From: Porpolomopsis calyptriformis | Taxonomy: Eukaryota > Basidiomycota > Agaricomycetes > Agaricales > Hygrophoraceae | Reading direction: 5' to 3' | DNA length: 64,000 nucleotides | NCBI GenBank assembly: GCA_951640195.1 | Contig: OX621172.1 | Coordinates: 62,001 to 126,000, forward strand | Shown: positions 11,173 to 22,959 of the stretch, piece after piece | Numbering within the stretch: position 1 is the stretch's first letter | Layout: the number at the start of each line of letters is the position of its first letter | Position numbers and translations under genes: made by a program | The notes under the pieces: model-generated | Databases searched by the model: none | What the model was told of the DNA's origin: nothing | The model's input: the letters and a program-made list of their open reading frames with translations, nothing else

Positions 11173-13248
11173 TCAGTTAATCACATTAGCGGGAACCCGG
11201 ATAGTCAGACTGCTCACAGGATAGTCGCTGCAATCCGTCATAAAGAATGTTCCATGATACTCGCCGACTTCAAGTTGGCTCTGAATACATGAACGGGTGT
11301 CGGAGCAAGTCATAATTTAGCAGAGGAAATGGATACCTCAGTCTTATCTTGATTAACAAAGGATGGTGTGAGCGATTTCGGGGGCATCGGATTCTTGTTG
11401 CTGGGTATAGAGGTCTCTTCATCTTCGGTTCCTTTTCCTCTGATGCATCTTCGCGTGTTTAAGCTAGCCCCTGCGTATTAAGACTCGCATCGAGAGAAAC
11501 GCGGAGGAACTACTTACGTTGTCATAAATGAGATTCCGAACACTGGTTGCCAGAATTTCAGCTCGGTGTGGATATTGTACGACAAACTGTTACTTACTTT
11601 TGCAGAGAACGAAGTAGAATCCGACAAAGATAAAGTTATGAGGCATTATGTTATACTACAGAGACATATCGTCAACCATTCGTGAATAGAATCGGACAAT
11701 GCTCACCAGAACCAGTGTACATAAACTAACAGCACTGAATGATATCGTCAGATTTAATGACACCATAGAATGAAGGGCAGCTTGCCTCGTCAGAAGCCCC
11801 GTGTTAACTGCGTAGAGAATAAGGGTATTAACGAGCGAATCAGACCTGCATACACCAGTGATAAGTGGAACGCTAGCAAAGAAAGCGTGACTGTCCGTAC
11901 TTTGAATGGCCCGTTCGCAACTTTCGCAGGTAGTAGCAGAGTGATCCAGCCGTAGTCACATCCGTTATGACGCCAAGGCCCAATGTCAGAGTAGCGAAAA
12001 GCTAAGAAACATCATGCGTCAGAGGAAGCTCCAAGATAAGGCCGCAAAAACGAACTGTTAATGTGTCGATATACACTAGCTTTTGCAGGTAAAAACTGTT
12101 TAGAACAGGAAAAGTATGAGTCGGCGGACATCTCGAGAATTTGGTATGCCGTACGCTTTAACGGTATAAACTGTACAAGTTGCGTGTTAGTCACATATTG
12201 GCGATTAATTATACGATTCATACCAATCGCCAAAGCTAAAACGATTCAAAATTTAGATCGTTGAAATGAAGGCCGAGTATCAAGCGTACCGAGTTGAGCA
12301 AAGATCAAAAGTATCTGCAGAAAGACAAATTTAGTACTTCAATTACTGATTTCCGCTGTAGACAACTACTGACGAGACACATCGTTAGCGGGATGTTATG
12401 TTGGCTGACTTGAGGTTCATGAGAATAGTCATAGTCGAAAAAGTTAACCAGCTTACATCTCCACACGCGCATGGTGAAGCAGCTGTGTAGTTATCCTTGA
12501 ATGGGGCGATCAACCAAGCAAGGACAGGAGCTCACAGTTTGACAATTGCGCCTACGAAGGCCTAGAAAAGGGTAATGAGCAGCTATAAACAACGTTGTAT
12601 GGCGCTTCACTCACTCCAAGCAACAATTGAAGCTGCCAGTATCGTCAAGATAAGTTTCTTGTCAGTGAACAGCCGAAAGTGCGTTGCTTACAAGCAGAGA
12701 CCTGCAGATGTTAATGAGGCATTGATCACGATAGATAATTTGATACGCGGCTTACCACAAGACGCTCCCCGTAATCAGAACGAGGGGGGAAGCAAAGTTC
12801 CTTGACAGATTTCAGAAAGGGATGAGCCGTTGGGGAACAAAAACTTACATGATTGCGTAGTAGTACACGGTATAACCAATGAAGGTTTGGTCTACAGTTT
12901 CCAGAAGACTGGCAGGAATTCTACTTAGCAAGAGGCGAATCAAAGATGGGTAGAGGCAGACATACGTCAAGACAAGCACCTGATAGGCACACGCATTATA
13001 AGCAAATAACGAGAGATATATTGCGAGTAGTCCGTACGAGATACTTGTAAGCCAACCTATCTGAGGGATACCGGTGAAAATAAATGTAGGCTTGTGTCGC
13101 GAAAATGCCGTAGACCCTACAACGAGCCAAGGCCGTAAGTAAGATACTGGACAATGAACGTTGTACTCAAGACATACACGCAAGACACTGCAAATCCGCA
13201 AAAAGCAGCCCCCAGAGTATTGTTGACGTCGAGACGATCGGAAGACAT
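11173..13248 (-). CDS. DUF6534 seven-helix membrane protein, copy 2
   Basis: Same family as the gene at 8103-10162. It starts MSSDRLDVNNTLGAAFCGFA, followed by YGIFATQAYIYFHRYPSDRL and LLETVDQTFIGYTVYYYAI. Further down are GLGVITDVTTAGSLCYYLRK, SDSLVNTLILYAVNTGLLTR and NTRRCIRGKGTEDEETS, and a polar cytoplasmic-type tail ending in IRVPANVIN. The exon and intron layout parallels copy 1, but the two proteins share mainly the family landmarks, so the duplication is ancient. The gene is preceded by about 570 bp without coding sequence and ends about 1 kb before copy 1. Function unknown; the stop at 11173 depends on removing an intron of about 56 bp upstream of the last exon. Confidence 0.82.
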
Positions 13249-13823
13249 TATGGCTTAGTGGTGGTACAGAAATGAGTGAAAGCAGGGGTTGCGTTGGGAA
13301 GCCGCGAAAGCAGACAAATCGTTGGTGAGGCTGCGTTAATACAATACTTCCAGTCATTCCGAATTCGAAATACCGAGCGCTGGGATAGAACGGTGACAAA
13401 AGTTTGGCGGTGCACGTGGTGAATCATTTTCGCCGACCAAAACGGAAAGTCTTCAAATCAACATGTGGAGCATAGATCATTCCGACATACACGAGGCAAA
13501 GAAAAAAAAAAAAGAGCTATCGGTTGTAAAGTCCGTCCGAAATGCAGTGCTAGTAGGGCAGGGTATGACTGGAAAAAAAGGCTGAAGATCTCAAGGTACC
13601 GCTCACGGTTTGGGGACAATCGGTTCAGTGTCTACTCTGGAGCATCGCCTTGGCCCGAACTTCGCCGAACCAAAGTGACATGAGGACTAAATAAACAATC
13701 ATTCAAAAACAATAACAATGGAACTCACATTTCTACATTCTGGGAACCTTGTGATGACCGTCAATCATTTTTTGGTGTGACAAATAATCATAATTCGGCG
13801 CTGTAACAAAGTCATTCTTCCTA
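13249..13823. other. Intergenic region, promoter side of DUF6534 copy 2
   Basis: No convincing coding exon. The region lies between the start of DUF6534 copy 2 and the stop of the YEATS gene, both on the minus strand. It contains an A-rich run (about 13503-13514) and no recognised RNA or repeat. Confidence 0.45.
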
Positions 13824-16800
13824 TCATGTTTCAGATGCTCCACTGTCAAGTTGGTCCAGAGGTGTGAGCGGAACGCCTGCGCGTGTGAAGCACGGAAGTG
13901 CGGATGGATGGAATCTACTTTGAGGTTGCCCTAGCAAACCTCGAAGGATGTGCGAAGGAGTCAGCAGTCGAGTTTTCATTTTTCGGCGTCCATCATTCAC
14001 AATGTCTTGATTGGCAGAGTTTAGTCCGCCTCGGACTAGAACGCCGATGAAGGCTTTCGTCAAGATGGACAGCAGAGCGTAAGGTGCTATGCAGTTAGTG
14101 ACTTCGACAGCATTTACTCCGAACTGGGCAAGGGGAAACTGTCGTTCGCCAGGAGTCAATGGTTGGTTGTTGCTAGTCCCGAAAGTTTTCAACTTGAGTT
14201 TGTTGACCAAGTTGCGGATAGCCAAGCTCAAAGCAGGATCTGAGGTAATGACGAGGTCCCTAGCAGAATGCCGAAGGGTTTTAGGGCCTGGATAGGAGCT
14301 CGCTTGTCCCTGAGATAAGGAAGGCAATAATGATGATTGGTGTATAGAAATAGGTGGGGGCTTGAAGAATATGCGATTCAGATCCACGATCGGGAATTGT
14401 GTAACAGGACTAGTGGTAGCCACTTCGCAAATGGAAGGTTTTATCTCTGACTCCATTCTGACAGCAGATCGATGATAATCATAGTCCAGGCCACAATGAG
14501 GACAAAAGCTTCCTGGGCATGAGCGGGTTGATTGGACCAATTTAACCTTTTTCGTAATTTGCGAGTCGTTGTCTTGGTGCCTATTTGCCTCGCGCGGAAA
14601 GAGCCCCTCATCTACCATCCAACGAAATATGTCGGCAGTTGTCAAGGCTTCATTTTGGGGAGCCGTGCGAATGGTTTCGTCATATATCGCTCGCAGAGCC
14701 CGCGCGCGAGCCCACTACAGGTTCGGTGAGCGACAGCACAAATGGATACTATTAAGTAAACAAGTACCTCTATTGCTTTACGACGTCCTAGGTTAAGACT
14801 TCGAAATTGTGCAGGACTGGACACAAGCTTATACGGGAGTTGCACGAGAAGATGACCTTTAATGTCTGTGTAGGATAAATGAAAGGCCGGAGAGACTAGA
14901 AATATGAACTTGCCCTTGATTGTCATGGGAACGCGGGGTAATAGTGATTTAAGTGTTTTGACGTACTCTGCATATGAACGAGGATTGAAGTCTTGGGCAT
15001 CAATAAATGGAGAGCCTACCAGGAACGCAATCCTCCGTTGCCTGAGGTAAAATTTTGATAGACGATTGCTTGTCGCGGAATATGTTTCGGTCGAAAGTGG
15101 GCGAAAGGTAATCTTCTCGTACGGGAAGAAGTTCAGTATTGCGGTCAAGTTCAACGTCGAGAACTTGTTCGTCACCCAATACTGAACAAGCCCCTCTCAG
15201 AGGGTCAAGCTACAGCCTTAATTCAGCGGAGGAAATAGCCCGGTTGCTTGGCTCTGACCTCCACCCAATGCTCTACTTCCATCGGAAGGTTTTGACTTCC
15301 AATATATTCAAGGACCAGACGAGCCAAGAAAGGTCTATCAGTCGTGCTAACCACGGCGAATGGGGGCGTTGTGATTACATGGGGGGTGAGTAGTGTCGAT
15401 GGTGGCGGATTTGTAATACAAGTCACCGTGAGTTTGGCCAAGAAAGAAGTGACATGTAGACTCTGATGAATGCAAGTCAATATTTTTGTTGAAACTAGAG
15501 GTAAATGCGAACATAGGATGGAGAATCAACCAAAAGCATCCAACCATGCGTATGACCTGCATCCACTCGTGTACGATTGTCTGTAGCCTTCCAGTCAGCA
15601 AGAGCCATAGGCAGTACCCACAGAACTCACCGGCAGGTAGCCAAAGACTATGGTCCGAAACGACCACACGAGCAACAATATGGAACCGAGAACGTGGGGC
15701 ACTCGCAGCATCGTCTTTAGGCTGCGCACTAGAAGATGCCGGGGATGGTTCAGGATGTGGGCTTGAAGGCATATCACCCACGTCGGGGTTTGCGATGTTC
15801 CTATGAGCAAACGGCATACGCCAAGTCGACCTGGGCGTGGAAAGGGGAGGTTCACCGTCGTCGTTTAGAACATCCACCGGCCTGACATTGTCAAAGACGT
15901 TGATGCCCTGGGTTTTTGGAATTCTTCCAAGAAACGGAGCCAACGAGGGGGTATCCTTATGATGTCCCAAAATTCTGGCCGGATGGTTTCCAGGAGGATC
16001 TCCTTTCATTGGGAGCGAGAGCTCACTTGGAACATGATTTTCTACTCCGCTTTGGACGCCCCCCCTGGGGCAGGGGTCTTCGCCCACCGCAATCTGGAAA
16101 AGTCTTCTCAAGCTTGGGAGATTGAGATTGCCTAGCTCAGTGCCGTTATTTAATACCCAGGTCCTCTCCTCGTCTGGAACAACAACAGCACATTTTTGCA
16201 TGCACTCGTCGTGATTACCGTAGTCTCTCTTATGCAACAGTCTACAATGGTTGAAAAGACCCTGGAGATTCGTAAAATCTCCGCGAGAGCAATCAGGACA
16301 CTCCATTTTGTAGACGACTGGCGGTGAAGTTGAAGTGTCGTGAACGAAAAGCAACTTGACGTTGCCTCGGACGGACCGCAAAGTTGGGGCGTCTTTGAGC
16401 TTGTGTATCCTATTCCTCGGCCGCGCAAGAGGTTGCACTAATCCATTCGGGAAGGATTCAAGGGTGGAGATTTGGATGGGATTAAGGTTGTTTGGAAAGA
16501 GGACACTAACAGGCGCCTCGATCGCTGCCAAGGCCTCCAGAGCGGCCTCTCGAAAATTAGGCGACTCGTCGCCATTGCTTACTAGTGAATACAAAGTGTG
16601 AGACGTGAAAATAGTGATGAGCGATAAAATTACCATGAAACTTTTCTACCAAAGAATCTTGTAGAAGGAGTGCCCAAGTTAGCCTTGATTCAATCGTCGA
16701 CGCCAATTTCTCCCTAAGTGAAATTTCAAGGTTAATATCGTCCGCGACTAGCCTTTTGATGACTGATATGTCTGCAAACTCGTGAGTATAATGGCGCAAC

Positions 16801-16883
16801 GAAGAAAGTAAAACATTACCATTATCCGAGTCAGATCCAGAGCTGCTGGATAACTTTCGTTTCTTCCTGGCGGTAGTGGACAT
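13824..16883 (-). CDS. YEATS-domain chromatin protein with C2H2-like finger and histone-fold-like tail
   Basis: Likely a nuclear reader of acylated histone lysines in an acetyltransferase complex, comparable with metazoan YEATS2. Exon 1 is a basic start, RKKRKLSSSSGSDSD; exon 2 has INLEISLREKLASTIESR and WALLLQDSL, a helical segment seen before the finger in fungal relatives. A large exon (from about 16590) carries a putative zinc finger, ECPDCSRGDFTNLQGLFNHC followed by RLLHKRDYGNHDEC, then a Ser/Pro-rich stretch. The YEATS core comes next: RFHIVARVVVSDHSLWLP, then PPPSTLLTPHVITTPPFAVV and RPFLARLVLEYIGSQNLPME followed by VEHWVEV. The last exon holds a CPGSFCPHCGLDY motif and ends with APYALLSILTKAFIGVLVR and LTPSHILRGLL, which resemble a histone-fold helix pair. 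Its start codon is only 54 bp from that of FEN1 on the other strand. Family call is strong; the YEATS2-like role is inferred. Confidence 0.82.
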
Positions 16884-16937
16884 TTGGTCTAAAGTTGTGA
16901 CGTGACTTCACGTCGCGTGACGCCAAATCCAAAGCAG
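16884..16937. promoter_or_regulatory. 54-bp divergent promoter, YEATS gene and FEN1
   Basis: Only 54 bp separate the two start codons. The stretch contains GACGTGACTTCACGTCGCG and GTGACG, that is repeated GTGAC/GTCAC and CGCG cores that resemble E-box and cell-cycle-type sites. Both transcripts must start here or inside the opposite 5' coding region. Confidence 0.55.
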
Positions 16938-18761
16938 ATGGGCATCAAGGGCTTGACGGGCTTGCTCTCAGAACACGCTCCAAAGGCCATCCAAGTGAGC
17001 ACTGTGATCAATATCCCGACGTTTGTCGACTTTTCCTTTGCGATAGGAACATGACATCAAAACCCTCTTTGGCCGCAAAGTTGCTATCGACGCGTCAATG
17101 TCAATATATCAATTTCTCATCGCAGTCAGACAAAGGGATGGTGAATTGCTAACAAATGACGCAGGAGAAACAACCAGGCAAGTTCCCCACCTTCGTTGAG
17201 TTCGATCCAGTCTCATTTTCCACAGTCACCTTATGGGTTTCTTCTACCGGACAATACGGATAGTAGAAAACGGGATCAAGCCTGCCTATGTGTTCGACGG
17301 CAAGCCGCCGGATCTGAAGGCCGGAGTGGTAAGGTTCTCCTAATAAATCAATAATCAGGCTGACGCATGCGAGCAGCTTTCCAAACGATTTGAACGACGA
17401 GCAGAGGCAAAGGAAGAAGGAGAAGAGGCAAAGGAGACAGGTTAGAACTTTCATTCTTCGTGCAACTTCATATTGAAATATCAATTTTAGGCACCGTGGA
17501 GGAAATGGACAAATTTGCTCGGAGGACGGTCAAAGTGACTCGAGAGCACAACGAAGAATGCAAGAAATTGCTGAAACTCATGGGGATACCTGTCATAGTC
17601 GTGCGTTCGTCCGCCTCGTTTGTCTCAATAAACGCAAACGATTTCTCAGGCTCCATCAGAGGCGGAAGCTCAATGCGCCGAACTTGCCCGTGGCGGAAAG
17701 GTAATCAGTTCTTCTGGTCGCCGTCCTATACTCTCTGAACGTAATACAAGGTCTACGCAGCTGGCTCAGAAGACATGGACACACTCACATTCTCAGCTCC
17801 CGTTCTATTTCGCCATCTAACCTTTTCTGAAGCAAAAAAGCAACCTATCAGCGAGATTAATCTCGAAAAGGCACTAGAAGGCCTGAAGATGAACATGTCG
17901 CAGGTCCTCAGAAACCCTTCTAGCATTGGTCTCACTGTTTACTCTCCTCTCCTCTACCACAGTTTATCGAGTTGTGCATCTTGCTCGGCTGTGACTACTT
18001 GGAACCCATAAAGGGAATCGGGCCTAAATCTGCCCTCAAGCTCATTCGCGAACATAATGGGTTAGCCGGTGTAGTTAGGCACCTGAGAGAAAAGTCAATT
18101 TACTTTTCCATATGATGAATTGACCACCTGTTTGACTAAATTTGACTATTACAGAGCCGCAGAGAAAGCAGAAGCGGAAGAAGAAGGCAAGAAGAAGAAA
18201 GGAGGAATCTCGATTCCTGGGGAGTGGCCTTGGGAAGAAGCAAAAGAAATATTTGAGAAACCGGATGTAATACCAGCAGATGATATCGAGGTTAGCACAA
18301 CTGTTTTGGTTAAGGTGGAAAACTGACTGATGACGCACGCTATACTCTAGATGGAATGGTCAAACCCAGACGTCGAAGGTTTGGTGGAATTTTTGGTGAA
18401 AGAGAAGGGATTTAAGTCAGTCTTGTCCGTTGAGTGCTCAGCGGTTCCTGACCATGGCTGCTCCGTATTTCGTTTAGCGAAGACCGGGTCCGTAAAGGTG
18501 CCGAGAAGCTCCAAAAGCACCTCAACAGTAAGCAGCAAGGCCGGTTAGATGGATTCTTCGCCATCCAGCCCAAAGTGTCTCCAAAACAAGACAAGAGTAG
18601 CTCGGCCAAAGGGATGAGAAAAGATGACGCCAAAGGGACAAAACGAATGGTTCGTGGTTGTCAAGTTCGAGATTGTCAGTATGAAATATTAACTCCTCGT
18701 TCACCTCAAGGGCGATAACAAGGAAGGAGGTAGTAGCAAAAAATCTAAGGCCAAAAAGTAA
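16938..18761 (+). CDS. rad27: Flap endonuclease 1 (FEN1/RAD27)
   Basis: Structure-specific nuclease that removes 5' flaps in Okazaki fragment maturation and long-patch base excision repair, acting with PCNA in the nucleus. It starts [19 protein letters not shown], the family start. Further exons give [19 protein letters not shown] (first catalytic Asp), [58 protein letters not shown] (acidic metal ligands), [18 protein letters not shown] and [18 protein letters not shown] (second acidic cluster and helix-hairpin-helix). The C-terminal region has the PCNA-binding box QGRLDGFF and a lysine-rich tail ending SKAKK. About ten short introns interrupt it. All key acidic residues that can be read are present, so it should be active. 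It converges on PRP6 with 352 bp between stop codons. Confidence 0.96.
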
Positions 18762-19113
18762 CAGAATTCCATGTGTTTGTATTGATACTTGGATATAACT
18801 TTTGCTCTTTGATAACTTATTACCTTTATTTGCCTTGCCTTGGTCAGGTTGGTGCTTTTCAAGTTTGAACTACTGATCAAAGGGTCAAAATTAAATTGAC
18901 TGGGGGTGTAAAATGCAGTACTTTACGGTTGTCTATGCAGTATGCTGTGTTTGTCTTCTCATGCCCATTGGTATACCTTTTATTCTTCACATCAATGATT
19001 TTGCAACCTTTACCAACCTTAGATTGTCATTGGTGGAGGGCCAAGTCTAGCAGAATCAATAAGATTTATAACATCAGTCAGAGGATACAAGATAAACTAC
19101 CACCATGAAACTA
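18762..19113. other. Convergent 3' region between FEN1 and PRP6
   Basis: No coding exon seen. It must hold both 3' ends. AT-rich stretches near 18780-18860 are the likely polyadenylation area for FEN1, but no single signal stands out. Confidence 0.5.
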
Positions 19114-22100
19114 CTATAACAGGGTGTCAGCAACCATCTCCAGTATCTCTCTTGTACTCTTCCCCACATTCCCCATATCCTTTGCAATAGATTGCCACAC
19201 AACAGAGTGGTGTGGCTCTGCGGCGACACACTGCTTTATAACTTCTTCTCTCTGCTCCTGTGGTAAGAAAAAATTAGTTAGGCTGCAGGATCAAGCTGCA
19301 GTGATTAGATCCTCACCAGTGTTCCATGCTCCCGTTCAAATTTCAACCACCACCCCCACGAATCACCCAAATCGGTGTCCGTAGCAACGGCTCGCCCAAA
19401 CCACTGCCTCGCCTTTTCAATCTTCCTCTCTGCCCAAAAAAGCCTCGCAACCGTACATATGATTAACGGGTTGTCCGCTGACTTCTTTAGCGCATCAACC
19501 GACCTGGATTTCCGCAGAGGCCGCGGTTCCGACCATATCGACATGGACCAGAGTAAGCCCGAGGCAGGACATTCCTGTAGGCCTCTCGCTAGCATGGATT
19601 TCGCTTGCGGAGTTCCACCTGAGCGCTCTTCTACTCCCACTGCTTCGGCCCATAAAATCTCGTTTGCGGGGTTGGTTAATCGCGCTTTTTCGAGAAGAGC
19701 ACGGGCCTTTATACTTTTTCCGTCCTCCTCCTCAAGACGACTTGCGAGAACCCAAAGTGTGACCTCCTTTGGACATGCTTTGAGCCCTGCTGCGAATGAG
19801 GCGCGAGCCGCAGGGAAATTTCTTTTTGATAAATGGATCTGCCCTTGAATCATGTACAATTTGGCGAACTTCGGGAACTTTGCAAGAGCAGCGGAAAGAA
19901 TTTCTAAGGCTGTTGATATTTGCCCGTGTTGTCGTTCGAATACCGCAGACTTCATCCAAATCTATGAGATAATTGAAACATGAGATTTCCTCTTCATTTG
20001 ACCGAGTGAACGCACCCTTTCAGTATCTGCAACTGTCCGAGCTCGGACCAGCAACTCCCTCGCAACACCCAATTCCCCTTTCTCCGAGTCGAGCTTGACG
20101 GCTGCGAGCCAGATCTGTTCGCTCTCGGGATTAGCAATGAATGCTCGCTCGAGAACTTCCCGGGCAGCCGGAAGGTGACCAGCAAGCCATTTTTCCTTGG
20201 CTGCCATGAGCCAAAGCACTTCAGCTTGTGGGCAATGATGCACAGCTTTGCTGAGAATCGCGTCAAGCGTTTGCCTGTCGAAGAACCATGTATGAGAACC
20301 AGGGCGTCGTGAGACATCAGAACGGATTAGACCTGTTCCCGTGAGCTTTCTCCAATTCAGCGGCTTTCTTCCACAAACTTTTTCTGTCAGGATAGACTTG
20401 CAGAGCGTACGCCAAAATTGCTCTCGCTGTCTCAACATTGCCCTTGCCTTCCGCACTCTCGGCATCACCAACCCATGTCTCCAACTTGTCCTCTTCTTCT
20501 ACATCCATCGCTACCGTCGCCTTCACAATTGCTTCGCATGTTCGCGGCGAGCCTTCTGCCTCACACCGCTCTGCCTCTTTCAACCACTGCTCACGTGTTA
20601 GTAAAACCTGGTGCCTCCGCAACTCCCTCACCCCAGTCTCTATTGCCTTGTCTACCCCCTCGAGCTCCTTGTTCCGTTGCTCTGCTGTCTTCTCAGGGTG
20701 TGCGGTCGCCTCTTGCTCCAGAAGTCGTCCTGCAGCTATCCAAATTTCGTGGCTCGTGGGTACTGCCTTACGAGCTTTGTTTAAAACAGCTTTCGCGCGT
20801 TCAGGTGTCTCAAGACGGGCCAGAGCGAGCCAGAGCTCGACAGATAGAGGAATGACTTCAACTGCGCGCGATAGCAAAATCCTGGCATCGGTAGCTGAGG
20901 GTTCGAGATTTACGGTCTCCTTCCAGAGGCGTACAGAATTCGGGATGTGTTCGAGGGCTAAACCCAATGCCATGAGCCCATCACATCCAGTTAAGGGTGG
21001 AAACGACGTACCCTTTCTCAATACTCGCTTCCTAGACTTCACATCGTGTTCCAAATCCGCTGCGGCAAGCCAAATTTTTACGCTTTGTCCGACGTGTTGC
21101 ACCGCATTAGCCAGTATCACTTTGGCGTCGTCGTTATTCTCCATGAAATGTCAGTTTGAACAACAGAGCAAAGAGAAAGAACATTCACGTGTAATCTCGC
21201 AGCTTCCAACCACACATCCTCACTTTTCGGGCACTGGTCACACCCTGCTTTGATGAGTTTCCTGGCAGCTACCATTCGACCAGCATGCTCCTCCAAGCAT
21301 GCAGCAGCAATCCACCCCGGTGCATGCTTCGGATTTGATTTGACAAGTGAATCAAAGAGCATACGGGCTCGTTTGATGTCGCCGATTTCTGCATCAGTTT
21401 TGAGGACAACGCTGTCCAGGGACGTGAGATAGCCTTTAGGGTCGACAGAAGTCGCGGATCCAGAGGTAGTTGAGGTGCCAGATATCTGCGGGGGGTTGGA
21501 TGTTGCATACATTATGACGGAATAAAAGCCTACCTGATCAAGCTTGAGAGATAAAATTTTGTCGCGAGCCTGGCCGATCTCGACGAAATTCGTCAAGGTG
21601 CCCGAATCTGCTGGAGTCTCAAATCCTCCGGTCTGCGCCACATTCTAAGCTATTCAAATAAAAGAGGGGAAGCAAACAAACCGACCTGTTGCTGTCTGCT
21701 GTCTAAGGAATTTTCATATTCCGTCTTTGACCTGTCTCCAACAATCACGCTGTCCGGCACGACAAATGACCGTTCATCTCTACGACGTTTTTTCCGTGTG
21801 AGATTGCCCACCTCCGGAATATTTTCCCATTCTTCATCCGTTACAACAGATAGGCCACGTTTGAGATCGGAAAACTGTTGCTGTATTTTTGGACGCTCCG
21901 CACGATGCTTTGCAACTTCCGCATTTTCGCGCGCCTCTCTGACAATAGTTGAGTAAGATGCAACCATCTGGAATAATCAGAAAGCACAGACCTACGTGCC
22001 CTCCGTCGTGCATCCATTGCATCGTCGACCTGCTCGTATATCTTGTCAGCTTCCTCGTCATCTTGTTCGTATGTCGTTCCCGCGAATAGCCCGTATTCGT

Positions 22101-22423
22101 TATCTGGATCTTGAAACTGTTCGGGCTCAATTTCTGTGTCTTCACCTCTCCGGGCTTGCGCTTCCCTATGAGAGTAGTTATAAAGATAAGTACTTTAGAG
22201 TTGAACTGATTAGAAATACGCGATAACTTCAGCCGATGGTCCTTCTCGAGCCGGACCTATATCCGAGCGAGTTGTGAAACCAGATGCACTAGGGGAGAAA
22301 GGCAATTTGAGCCAGGGGTCCTGAAAGATAAATGCTAACTTACCCTCGACCAAGACCGGCAACATATGACGCCGGAGCTGGCATAGATAAGAACGCAAGC
22401 TTGTTGGGTTTATTGGACGTCAT
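19114..22423 (-). CDS. prp6: Pre-mRNA splicing factor PRP6/Prp1 (U5 snRNP)
   Basis: Scaffold of the U4/U6.U5 tri-snRNP. It starts [20 protein letters not shown] and continues [20 protein letters not shown], the conserved PRP1 N-terminal domain, followed by a Glu/Asp-rich region with [20 protein letters not shown]. From about 21640 onward the protein is a chain of half-a-TPR (HAT) repeats, for example [66 protein letters not shown] and [20 protein letters not shown]. The last exon after an intron near 19310 reads [18 protein letters not shown] and ends EMVADTLL. Only a few introns are present, so the long HAT part is nearly continuous. Length and repeats fit the family; intact by eye. Confidence 0.95.
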
Positions 22424-22959
22424 TTTGAGCAGGTTGAGAGCGGGCGAGGTTGTCGGGCGAGGTTGTCGGTGAGGTTGTCGATGTCGACGAAGTGTTTGCT
22501 GAGTCATCTTGGATCACTTGCTGAGCTCTTCGAACAGCATGAACGAGCAGCAACCACATCTTACAGCTCAGGGAGAAAGTGGAGGAGGATCCGGGTTCAC
22601 GTCTCAGCCAAAGAATAACATGGAGTATATTTGTGCTGGTAAGAATTAACACCTTGTAAAGTTGGTGATTTCACATCATCGATATAACCGAAAAGATTGT
22701 GGTGCAAAAAACGAAATCAAGCCAAGGGAACCAATACGCTGTAGAGAGTGCGGGCATCGTATCATGTATAAGAAGAGGACATCGCGAAGTGCGTCTTGAT
22801 TCATATGTCCTTTTCGTTCCATTAACCTCTTTCATATCAGTGGTACAGTTTGAGGCTCGGTAATGCATCGTCGTCGAATAAAAATGTTCAGTTGGACCCA
22901 ATGTTTACCGCTACGTTTTTGACGGACACGAAGTGGTGGCCTATGTGTCGTCCTAACTG
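22424..22959. other. Intergenic region between PRP6 start and ALG9 stop
   Basis: No recognised gene. Near 22440-22490 a short tandem repeat of GGCGAGGTTGTCGG type lies just upstream of the PRP6 start codon and may be part of its promoter. Confidence 0.45.

Noticed and set aside
20438..21253. Long plus-strand open frame inside PRP6
   Set aside because: It lies fully antisense to the HAT repeats of PRP6 and has no motif; such shadows are expected in GC-balanced coding sequence.
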